Under the pieces are notes generated by a model. It had not been told where the DNA came from. It saw only the letters and a program-made list of their open reading frames with translations, and did not search any database. From contig CANTUZ010000025.1 in assembly GCA_947846985.1 (NCBI GenBank), forward strand, positions 20,458,100-20,522,099: a stretch of 64,000 bases of DNA, written 5' to 3'. The stretch comes from Fratercula arctica. Taxonomy: Eukaryota; Chordata; Aves; Charadriiformes; Alcidae. A program made the position numbers and the translations under genes. Shown here piece by piece: positions 36,479-46,193 of the stretch (the stretch's first letter is position 1; the number at the start of each line of letters is the position of its first letter).

Positions 36479-37380
36479 TTGCACAGCAGTTCACACGGTA
36501 GAGTGCTGAAAGACTGCCAACTCGGCCAGGAAGCGATGGTATCCATTCGGAAGAAAACCATGGCATCCGTGAGCTCTGCACCCACCAGCTCTGATGCAGC
36601 TTCCCAGATGGAGCTCCTGTGGGAACATGCTGCCACCCAGATGTCAGGCTGTAGGGCGTGCCCTGCTCTTATGCCGATGTCAGATGGGAGTGGTGGGCAT
36701 GCCTGTGGGAGATGTGCCCAGGTGAAGGAGCTCCTCTGCTTAGTGATGGAGCTCAGGGAGGAGGTTAGCAGGTTGAGGGCCATCAGGGAACGCACGAGAG
36801 GGAGATAGATGCTTGGAGTAGCACCCTGCCTACCGTGATAGGAACCAAGCAGGCAGACAGAACCCCTGCAGCAGAGAACTCCCTGTCCTTTCTCTGCCTG
36901 ACTGAATGTGGTGACTTGGAGGACAGGGGGCAATGGCAAGAAGTTCCTGCCTGGCGCAACAGGTGCTGCACTCGGGACTGCCCGGCAACTACCCCACATT
37001 CCCAGATGCCATTGTGTAACAGGTACAGTGTTCTGCAAGGGAACCTGGACAATGATGAGCATGATAATTCTTCCACCTTGGACGTGTCAGTGAGGTCTAG
37101 TTGGACCACCCCCTGCATCAAAATCTCTGTGGTAAAGAACAAAAGATGGGTCATTGTCATAGGTGACTTGCTACTGAAGGGAGTGGAAGGCCTGATATTC
37201 GGGCTGGACCCAGTACATAGGGAGGTCTGCTGCCTCCCTGGGGCCCAGGTCAAGGATGTGAAGAGGAAGCTTCCTTCCCTGGTATGGCCTTCATATTATT
37301 ACCCCCTTTTGATCTTTCAGGTAGGCAGCAATGAGGTAGTGAGAAGAAGCCAACAAGGAGAGGAGCACTACTGGACCTAG
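36479..37380 (+). pseudogene. CR1 ORF1 remnant
   Basis: Two frames. 36479-36808 has the Cys pairs (SGCRACPAL, CGRCAQVKELL) and a helix MELREEVSRLRAIRERTR. 36835-37380 has the esterase-like part (KRWVIVIGDLLLKGVEG, IFQVGSNEVVRRS). The catalytic serine of the GDS motif is replaced (GDLLL). The frame ends at the deletion junction. Confidence 0.8.
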
Positions 37381-37611
37381 TAGTGACAAACACAGAGGGA
37401 CTGGTGGAGGACATTAAGGTTGGGGGCAGCCTTGGCTGTAGTGATCATGATAAGATACAGAGTTCAGGATCGTGGGTGGTATTCACAAAACAACAAGAAG
37501 TAAAATCGCAACCTTGGACTTCAGGAGGGCTAACTTTGACCTCTTCAAGAAACTGCTTGGAGGAATACCGTGGCCTAGGGCTCTGGAAGGTAGGGGACTC
37601 AAGAGAGCTGG

Positions 37612-39040
37612 TTGGTATTCAAAGACCACTTTCTCCAAGCTCAGGATCGGTGCATCCCTAAGAGCAAGAAATCAGCCAAGGGAAGCAGGAGATCTGCATG
37701 GTTGAGCAGGGAGCTTCTGAAAAAGCTCAAGTGGAAGAAGGAAGTTTACAGCACGTGGAAGAAAGGACTGACCACTTGGGAAGATTACAAGAATGCTGTC
37801 AGAGTATGCAGGGATGAAATGAGGAAAGCCAAGGCCTCCTTGGAATTAAACCTGGCAAGGGATGTCAAGGTCAACAGGAAGGGCTTCTTCAAGTATATTG
37901 GAGGCAAAAGGAAAACCAGAGAAGTTGTGGGCCCGCTGTTGAATGAGACAGGAGCCATGGTGACGGAGGATGCGGAGAAGGCGGAGTTACTGAATGCCGC
38001 CTTTGCTTCGGTCTTTACTGCTCAGCCCAGCCCTCAGGAGTCCCAGGCTTTGGAGGTAACAGGGAAAGTCTGGATGAAGGAAGACTCCCCCTTGGTTGAG
38101 GAGGATCAAGTGAGAGATCAGTTAAGTAAACTGCATATCCACAAGTCCATGGGTCCTGATGGGATGCACCCGAGAGTGCTGAGGGAGCTGGTGGAAGTCA
38201 TTGCTGGGCCACTCTCCATCATCTTTGAAAGGTCTTGCAGAACAGGTGAGGTGCCCGAGGACTGGAGGAAAGCCAATGTCACTCCAGTCTTCAAAAAGGG
38301 CAAGAAGGAGGACCCGGGGAACTACAGGCCGGTCAGCCTCACCTCCATCCCTGGAAAGATGATGGAACAGCTCGTTCTGGGCGTCATCTCAAGGCATGTG
38401 GAGGAAAAGAAAGCTATCGGAAGTACTCAACATGGATTCACCAAGGGGAAATCATGTCTGAATAATCTGATAGCCTACTATGATGGCGTGACTGGATGGA
38501 TAGATGAGGGGAGGGCAGTGGATGTTGTCTACCTTGACTTCAGCAAGGCTTTCGACACGGTCTACCACAACGTCCTCATAGGGAAGCTTAGGAAGTGTGG
38601 GTTAGATGCATGGACAGTGGGGTGGATAGAAAACTGGTTGAAAGGCAGAGCTCAGAGGGTCGTGATTAGGGGCACAGAGTCTAGTTGGAGGTCAGTGACA
38701 AGTGGTGTTCCCCAGGGGTCAGTACTGGGTCCAGTCCTGTTCAATATGTTCATCAATGACCTGGATAAAGGGACAGAGTGCACCCTCAGCAAGTTTGCTG
38801 ATGATGCAAAACTGGGAGGGGTAGCTGACACACCGGAAGGCTGTGCTGCCATGCACCTGGAGAGGAATAACCCCATGCACCAGTACAGGTTGGGGGCTGA
38901 CCTGCTGGAGAGCAGCTCTGTGGAAAGAGACCTGGGAGTCCTGGTGGACGACAGGATGACCATGAGGCAGCAATGTGCCCTTGTGGCCAAGAAGGCCAAT
39001 GGCATCCTGGGGTGCATCAAGAAGAGTGTGGCAAGCAGGT
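37612..39040 (+). CDS. CR1 ORF2 fragment: reverse transcriptase domain
   Basis: An open frame of 476 CR1 codons (five more are encoded by the adjoining LTR). It contains the linker ([20 protein letters not shown]), [97 protein letters not shown] and [10 protein letters not shown]. All main RT blocks including the FADD box are present without a stop. The endonuclease is mostly deleted and the C-terminus is truncated at the LTR, so it cannot be an autonomous element. Confidence 0.9.
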
Positions 39041-40232
39041 TGTGGAATAATTACTAAATTGGCTAAAAAATACAAAAGTATGACATTGTTCACACATTAA
39101 GGAAAAGTATAAAATCAAGAGGCCTCTGAGGTAGAAAACAGCTGCAGCTGGCATGAAGAATGCAACATCCGCGGTTCCCTGATAAGGATGCTTGTGAAGC
39201 TACATGAGGTACGGGGCGGGATGCAATTATTCCGCGGCTTTACCTTATGATGTATAGCAGATACGGGGACGGGACGATACCATGAAACAGATAAGCTGCC
39301 AATTAGCTGCCTGCTCGATACTCGGAGCCAACATTTTGTCAAATTTTGATGAAATGCTGTCCTTTGTGTGAACTTTGCTCATTATAATGTCATTATAATA
39401 CCAAAACACACCTCCATCCCAAAGGCTACCCGCCTCCAAGGTGCGACCACTCCTTCTTGAGTCTACGCCCTGAATTTTTTGTAAACTATACCTTTAATTG
39501 TGAAGCAAGAGAACAATCATAATTAAAGTATTTTATTTAATTTACACCAATCATAATAAAAGTATGTATGACTAAAGTCACTCAAACTCCACCTTGAAGA
39601 TAACAAATAGTATAAAAATAGCCCGAGAGGGGGGATACCCAGGGAAGACACCATCGCGAAGAACTCCATCGCTGACTTCCGGGATCAGTCGATGGGCTGA
39701 GCCTTTCTTCCCCCCATAGGGACGCCTTTGGGTAAGACTTAGATTATACTGAGTGCTTTCTCAGGAAACTTAGAAATTTCTCTAGAGAATCTCTTTCCTA
39801 CATTTATAGCCAGGCTGTGTCATTTATAACTTTGTCGCGCGTTTGATATACGTAATAATACCTTCATTTGCATGTGCTTTGCAGACGGTGTATTTATCAC
39901 CGGCAATCCTAAGAACCTATCGATCTGTTGTTTAAATAAACTGCACTGGTTAAGTAGCTAGTCGTTTCGGTTCCTCATTGAACACGACCAAAGACTCGAG
40001 AGTGGCCGTGCTAGTTCATGAGCATGACTAGACTGAAGGTGCAGTCCACTATTGGTGTATCCAAATCGTAATAGTTTAATACATATTAAACGCGATTGGA
40101 CTGATAGTGCTGAATTGGGCATCACTCAGAATTTAAACCCAGCCGCACCTAGCCTCCCACCTCGGTGAGGAGTGTTAGAACGCAAGGGGGTTTATCTTCT
40201 GCCAAAACCGCTTTGCCACTTTCCACGCAACA
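39041..40232 (+). repeat. Provirus C 5' LTR
   Basis: A 1192-bp LTR, TGTGGAATAATTACTAAATT to CACGCAACA. TATA box TATAAAAATA at 39611-39620 and poly(A) signal AATAAA at 39935-39940, so R is probably around 39640-39960. It has about 23 extra bases near 39510-39545 (AT-rich, a partial local duplication) compared with the LTRs at 30743 and 54029. Confidence 0.95.
39611..39620 (+). promoter_or_regulatory. TATA box of provirus C 5' LTR
   Basis: TATAAAAATA in the middle of the LTR, conserved in all three copies of this LTR (also near 31290 and 54573). Confidence 0.7.
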
Positions 40233-40237
40233 GAATT

Positions 40238-40255
40238 TGTCGTAGTCGGCAGGAT
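40238..40255 (+). other. Provirus C primer-binding site, tRNA-Ser type
   Basis: TGTCGTAGTCGGCAGGAT begins five bases after the 5' LTR. It matches the complement of the 3' end of tRNA-Ser (beginning TGGCGTAGTCGGCAGG) at 16 of 18 positions. No other common retroviral primer tRNA fits as well. Confidence 0.75.
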
Positions 40256-40259
40256 TGCC

Positions 40260-41825
40260 ATGGATAAACTGCTGCAAAAATATGATTGTGCCCCTTCCCA
40301 GGCTGGGAAGGAGTGGGCCCAAAAATTTTGGAAGGATGAAGAAAAGGTGGTGGAACGTATTGAAGAGTGTCAAGCTTCACTAAAGCTCAGAACGGGGAAA
40401 GGCAAGGGTGTGATTTGTGCGGTGTTAGGCGCCTGTTTATCTTGTGCACAACAAGAAGCTAGGGAAACCCCTGCTCCTAATCTGATCTCAGCCGTAGAAT
40501 ATGCAACCCTGAAATCGGAGAATGAGGTGCTGAAGTCGTCATTAGCTTTTCAGAAGGAGACAGGAGAAAAGTTAAGAACTCAGGTTGATAAGCTTGTGAG
40601 TGAGAATGAATGTTTAGGAAACCGAAAGGCTTGACTTGGGAGTGAAAATCTCCAACTTAAAATGTTATTGGAAAGGGTGACTGGGCTCTTAGATAAAATG
40701 CAGCCCTCGACCCAGGTCCAACAAATTCGTAAGTTAATGTGTTATCCAAATTCCGGAACCCAGACCGGAGGTTTTTGGTCTAATAGTGAGGATGAGGAAG
40801 AAGATGAGGAGGAAAGAAGTTTTGCTTTGAAATCCCAAGTCTTTCCTTTACGTCCTCTGATTAAAACTGAAACCGCAGTTGATGATGATGATGAAGTCCG
40901 CACCACTGTACGTACTGTTCTGTGGACACCAACTGAGTTAGCGAAAATAAGGGAGAAATATTCGAGGCAGCCAGAAGAATCAGCTGTTGAGTATGTGTGG
41001 CGAGTTTCTTCTGAAGGGGGAGATAGAATTATGTTGAGCGAGGAGGAAGCAGGAGACTCTTGGGGACCAGGAGTTTTTTTAACTACTATGCCCGGGGATC
41101 ATGATTATTCCCTAACTGCTCGAGCAGTCTATTGGGCCGGTGGTATGGATCCGCAAGAGAGGGGGGAGCCGTTAGGGATTAGAGCTACAGGCTACTCTGA
41201 TCTGTTTGTGGCTGTGCGGAAAGCAGCTTGTCTGCAAGCCATGTATAACAGAGAGGAATTTCGGAAATCCCCAATGTCAGCCCCTGTCGACCCCGATCGA
41301 TTAGCCCCTCTCATCCGTGGTCTTCCCAATTGCCTGAAACCATTCGTTGTCCACACTCAAGATCACATACGAGATGCTCGGAGTGCTCATAGGCAGAGCC
41401 GTCGTAACTACATGCCCACCTGGAACGAATATGGACAGGAAATAGATCAATATGGGCGCTGAATGGGCTGGGCCAATCTAACTAGTGAAAAATCCTCTGA
41501 ACGCCCCCGGAAAGTTCGCCAAGTCCGAACTCACACTCAAAACCCTAAATCGGAGGGAAGGTTTAAGCCTGATAAGGACCGAAACGGGTTGTGGCGTAAA
41601 GCCCTACAATTAGGTATGCCCCGACAATTCCTGCATGGTGTCCCTACAGGAGATCTCCGCACGCTAGTCCAATCTCTAACTAGAAAGAATAATTCGGCTG
41701 GGGAAAAAAGTCTAACAAGAGAATCCCGAAGTTGTGAGAAAATTGTGCCTTCTGCACCGGAGAGTAATTTGATTGATTTGTCAGAGTCCCAGTCAAAAAA
41801 CTCCATTCCCCGGGGAGGGCAGTGA
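40260..41825 (+). pseudogene. Provirus C gag
   Basis: One frame from ATG 40260 to TGA 41823-41825, interrupted by TGA at 40632-40634 and 41460-41462. The N-terminal third is charged and helical (IEECQASLKL, ENEVLKSSLAFQKETGEKLR), probably a coiled coil. An acidic linker (EDEEEDEEE) follows, then a capsid-like region (RTVLWTPTELAKIREKYSRQ, ESAVEYVWRVSSEGGD, IRGLPNCLKPFVVHTQDHIR) and a basic C-terminus (KSSERPRKVRQVR). No CCHC zinc knuckle was found. The frame overlaps pro, which lies in the -1 frame. Confidence 0.82.
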
Positions 41826-41837
41826 GCCACCCTGCCC
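41795..41837 (+). promoter_or_regulatory. Candidate -1 ribosomal frameshift signal between gag and pro
   Basis: A slippery heptamer A AAA AAC lies at 41795-41801, in the exact register required (zero-frame codons TCA AAA AAC). The gag stop follows at 41823. The pro frame, -1 relative to gag, is open across this point. Downstream, GGGCAG (41817-41822) can pair with CTGCCC (41832-41837), after a GC-rich CCCCGGGG. The spacer to this stem is 15 bases, longer than usual. Confidence 0.75.
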
Positions 41838-43740
41838 AACGGGTACTAGCAATCCAATGGCTCTCTCATAAAGACTCTGAACCTGTTATTGTCATTCCTG
41901 TTGGACCCCGAAAGATGTCGGTAAACTTTATTATCGACACCGGAGCCCAAATGTCAGCAATTACTAACGAAACAGCACAACTTCTAGGTATAAATCCCAC
42001 CTGACGCAGAATCAACTTCACAGGAATTGACGGTTTGGTAAAAACTTGCCTCACTGTGAAAATTAACCTCTGGTTGCCAGGAGAGCAGTGAATGACTAGG
42101 GCAGAAGTGTTAGTGGGTGCCTCATGTACTAACCTCCTGGGGTTTGACGTGCTGCGTGGGCAGATGTGGAAATTTACAGATGGGACTGTGTGGAGTTTTG
42201 CAGGACGCAAAAAAGGATTAGACACAGCGAAACTGAGTCTATTAGAAACTTCTATACCTTTGCTTCCCTCTAAAATTACCAACGTCTGGCAGTATCCACT
42301 GCCTGCAGCTGCACTTGCAGGAGCAGACGGGGTGGTATCAGATTTAGAAAAAAGGGGCATCATTAAAAGGACTCACTCACCTTATAATTCACCGATGTGG
42401 CCAGTAAAGAAACCAACGGGGCAATGGCGTTTCACAGTAGATTACTGAAAGTTAAACGCCAACACTGCACCCCTGACCACCGCAGTTCCAAATATCGCAG
42501 AAATTGTGACAATGATACAAGAAGCTGCCCATCCTTGGATGGCTGCCTTAGATGTTAAAGGCATTTTTTTTTATGATTCCCCTCATTGAGCAAGACAAAG
42601 CGCGGTTTGCATTCATGTGGAAAGGAGTCCAATATACCTTTAACTGACTTACACAAGGATACAAGCATTCCCCCACTATTGCTCATAATGCTTTAGCTAA
42701 AGTGCTATCAGAGATTCCTGTTTCACAGGGATGTATGGTATACCAATATATTGATGACATCCTAATAGGGGAGAGAACCAAGAAAGTGTTAAAGATATGA
42801 TGGAAAACATCCGAAAAACATTACTGGTTTTAGGATTGGAAATTCCAGACTCAAAGTGTCAGGGACCTGCACAGGAAGTTAAATTCTTGGGGGTCTGGTG
42901 GATTAAGGGAGCTGCTTCCATCCCTCAGGATACCCTGAAAAAATAGAACATGGACAAAATCCTTCCAGCGCAAAGGAGTTACAGCAAGTTCTGGGAACTT
43001 TAAGTTTTTGGCGTAAACATATCCCTGGATTTTCCATCATTGCTCACCCCCTTTATAGTTTGCTCAAAAAGGGTAAATCCTGGGAATAGACTGAACAACA
43101 TACTAATGCCCTGGAATTGCTAATAAAGGAGCTAAGGTTATTCCAACAACTTGGTCCTATACATCCAACTGACCCTGTCCATGTAGAGTGGGGGGTTCAA
43201 TGAACATGGTTCTCATTGTAACTTATGGCAGAAGGGACCAGCAGGACCAGAGAGACCATTAGAATTTGGCTCTCACTCCTTTAATGATACTGAGAGCAGA
43301 TATTCAGACTTTGAGAAGGGTTTACTGTCCCTAGTGCGAGCATTGCAACGGGCAGAGCAGATAAGGAGGGAATAGAGTGTGATCGTTTGGGGACCTTTCC
43401 ACCTCCTAGATATGGTCCGTAAAGGGACAGCACCACCAGCCGGCATTGCCCAGAAACCCACAGTTCAAAAGTGATATGCTTATTTAGAAGGCATTAATGA
43501 AATCATGCCAATCTCTGAAGGTAGTGTTAAAGTATCCAAGCTCCAGAAGGATATAGATGGTGCCCTATTGTTCCAATCACCACCAAACAGACCATCTCCG
43601 ATCCAAGAAGCACCTCCTCTGAAGGAAGGCATTGATCTTGCAGGAGTGTGGTTTACTGATGCATCATCTCACCATGAGAACAATAAGTGGAAATACAAGG
43701 CCGTAGCACTGGAAGTAGCAACGGGAGAAAGCAGTTGAAA
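41822..43740 (+). pseudogene. Provirus C protease, reverse transcriptase and RNase H start
   Basis: The protease active site FIIDTGAQMSAI is at about 41930-41960. RT begins near 42260 (EKRGIIKRTHSPYNSPMWPV, QWRFTVDY). The catalytic box YQYIDDILIG is at about 42741-42770. RNase H starts WFTDASSHH near 43650. The frame is broken by in-frame stops (42002, 42089, 42446, 42644 and others) and by a frameshift at the T9 run 42564-42572. The RT sequence resembles the class III (ERV-L-like) group. Confidence 0.82.
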
Positions 43741-43741
43741 C

Positions 43742-44933
43742 AGGAGAAGGTAGTGCACAAGTAGGGGAACTCAGAGCTGTCCTACTAGCTGCACAACATG
43801 GGGCTACTTACATTTACACTGATTCATACGATGTTTTTAAAGGAACCACTGAATGGATAGGTCACTGGGCAGCCAATGATTGGCAGGTGAACAGAGTCCC
43901 AATTTGGGAGACGGATAGTTGGAAGCAACTGTTAGAAATAGGGGGACAGAGAGCATTGCACATTGCTTGGGTAAAAGGCCATGATCGTTCGAACTCGATC
44001 ACTGCTCAGTTCAACCAACAGGTAGATAGCCTCACGCGGCTGCAGCAAATTGATATTGTAGATGGTGGTCAGGAATGGGAACGCTTACTCAAATGGCTGC
44101 ATGTTAAGCGCGGCCACACAGGCCGTGCTGACCTGTATCAGGAAGGTCTAGCCTGGGGGTGGCCTGTATCAGCTAAGCTGTGCGAACAAGTAATAACTGC
44201 CTGTTCACAATGTCGCCTACGACTCAATAAAGATCATCCGAGTAAGGCGCCTCCCTTACACATTTGGGACAAGAAAACATTGTGGCATTCATGGCAGATT
44301 GATTATATCGGGCCCTTGAGATCATCAGGTGAGAAAAGATACGTCCTAGTGGGAGTGGAAATTATCTCCGGCCTCACTATGGCCACCAGCTTCAAATCAG
44401 CTACCGGGGACAACACAGTAAAAGGCCTAAAAGGGTGGTTCAGCACACTTCCCCTTCCCGAGGAAATCCAAAGTGATAACGGTTCACACTTTACCGCTAC
44501 GGTGGTACAAGACTGGGCCAAAGAAGAAGGGATTCGATGGGTATTTCATACTCCCTATTATCCTCAGGCTAATGGCATTGTTGAACGCACCAATAGATTG
44601 GTTAAGCGTTTTGAAAAAACTCATGAACCTGGTTGGCATTTGCGATTGGATGATGCCATCTATCAATTAAATAACAGATGGAGTGGAGACGGCTGTCCTA
44701 AAATGAAAGCTTTCTGTGTATCTACCAATATCATCACTCCAAAAGTTCCCAATGAACCGGGAAAATACCTAGGAAGATTTCACCCTGGGCAACCAGTGTT
44801 AGTGAAAATGCCTCAAATTGGAATGGTACCAATGGTGCTGGCTACTCCCAAAAATCCCCATGCATGGGAAGCCAAAGACTGTTCAGGGAAGATACACCGG
44901 ATCAGTACTCGGTGGATTTCGCCCTCTTTTTAA
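43742..44933 (+). pseudogene. Provirus C RNase H end and integrase
   Basis: The first part encodes the rest of RNase H (ATYIYTDSYDVFKG). The frame from 43887 to 44933 (348 codons) is uninterrupted. It has the H-H and C-C zinc region (HVKRGHTGRADLYQ, CEQVITACSQCRL) and the D-D-E positions in WQIDYIGPL, EIQSDNGSHF and ANGIVERTN. A C-terminal basic domain follows (FHPGQPVLVKMPQ). It is the best-preserved coding part of this provirus, but it lies in a different frame from RT, so pol as a whole is broken. Confidence 0.85.
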
Positions 44934-45122
44934 CCCCGTCGGTCAAATAAGACCGAGCAGATTTTCTTTTCCTTTGTGTCTTATAGGAACCTTAGATGAA
45001 CTGTACGTGGACAGACGGACTGGCCTACGCTAACCTTGAGTGTCTCCAGGGAATCCTGACATTGATCTTGGCAGTAATATTATTCTTATTATGTATGGCT
45101 ATCTGCAGACCTAAATTCTAAA

Positions 45123-45757
45123 ATGACAAATAAGCAGATGGAACTGATGCTATTCAGTTTTACCTTTTTATTCCCTGTTGTTTGTAGTCAAAGAGACCCA
45201 GAGTGGCCATGGTCTCAAGCTTTTGTTAAACACAATGCGATGGCAGGTACAAGAAAGGGAGAACTGAGTTTGGCCACTGTAGTTCTACAGGAAAACGAGG
45301 TGTTACATGAGTGGACCTGGAATAGTTGGTACCCAACCCTGAAAGGTAAGGCAGGGGTGGAAATCCGAGTAGGGTGTAGAATGATCAATGGCTCAAACCA
45401 TGAGAAAGCCACCAGGATAGAAATATTTCGCCCTCAAAACCCACACTCAGTGACAAAAAAGCACTGCATCACTGTCAAGTGGGATTGCTGGTATAATTTT
45501 ACTCTTGTGGAACCCACTCTTGTAACTTGTCGTTGGCAACAGGATGAAATAGCGCTGTTATTTGAACTCAAGATAGACATAGTACCTGAGCTTTGGGATA
45601 ATGCAGTGTCACGGTACACTGCAAGCACTGGAACACCAGAAAACAAAAGGGCTTTAATTCTCTCCACTCTGGTTATACAAGGAAGTGAAGTATATTCCAG
45701 AGAGAAATGGAGATGGAATGAATCACTTCGAATGGCAAAAATCGAGGCCGCCCTTGG
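45123..45757 (+). pseudogene. Provirus C env, N-terminal (surface) part, cut by provirus D
   Basis: The frame opens at ATG 45123 with a signal-peptide-like start (MELMLFSFTFLFPVVCS). It carries N-glycosylation motifs (NGS, NFT) and tryptophan/cysteine-rich blocks (CITVKWDCWYNFTLVEPTLV). It is interrupted at 45757 by the LTR of provirus D. The open frame continues into that LTR to 45974, giving a chimeric frame of 283 codons. I do not recognise the family of this surface part. Confidence 0.7.
45753..45757 (+). repeat. Target site duplication of provirus D, left copy
   Basis: CTTGG directly before the 5' LTR, repeated exactly at 52083-52087 after the 3' LTR. Confidence 0.95.
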
Positions 45758-46090
45758 TGTCCTGGTTCCGGCAGGGACAGGGTTAAGTATTCCATGCCAT
45801 GTGAGCCGCGCCCACCCTGAGATTAAAAGGAGGGAGGGGGCGAGCAGTCGGGTTCGGAGCGGGCTGGTGCGTCCCGGGGCCGGACCGGCGGGGAGCGGCG
45901 GTTCCGTAATCGCGTTTGTATATTTCTCTGTCGGTGTTGTTGTTGTTTTCTTGTTCCCTTTGCTGTTCTGTTAAACTGCCTTTGTCTCAACCCAAGAGTT
46001 TTGCCTTTTTCTTTTGATCCTTCCCGTACCGGGAAGCGCTGGGCGAGCGACACGTGGTTCTTTGTTGCCATCTGAGGCCAAACCACGACA
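45758..46090 (+). repeat. Provirus D 5' LTR
   Basis: A 333-bp LTR from TGTCCTGGTTCCGGCAGGGA to CCAAACCACGACA. A TATA-like ATTAAAAGG lies near 45820, followed by a GC-rich segment and then a T-rich stretch. The 3' LTR is 336 bp. Confidence 0.96.
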
Positions 46091-46098
46091 GTCCTTTT

Positions 46099-46116
46099 TG
46101 GCGCCCAACATGGGGC
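46099..46116 (+). other. Provirus D primer-binding site, tRNA-Lys(1,2) type
   Basis: TGGCGCCCAACATGGGGC starts eight bases after the LTR and matches the complement of the tRNA-Lys(1,2) 3' end at 17 of 18 positions. The match continues with TCGAA. Confidence 0.9.
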
Positions 46117-46193
46117 TCGAAGGGTTGAGACAACGACAGAATCTAACTAGAGCTTGAAAAAATGAATTTGTTAGGTAAATAGTCACGGTCACT

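Larger units (their letters stand above)
36020..39040 (+). mobile_element. CR1 LINE, long copy with internal deletion, cut at 39040
   Basis: The 5' UTR (about 36020-36300) matches that of the CR1 at 21804. ORF1 pieces follow at 36479-36808 and 36835-37345. At about 37347 the sequence jumps to the end of the endonuclease (EDIKVGGSLGCSDHD), removing the end of ORF1 and most of the endonuclease. The RT part is then open to the junction with the provirus C LTR at 39041, where the CR1 3' end is missing. Confidence 0.9.
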
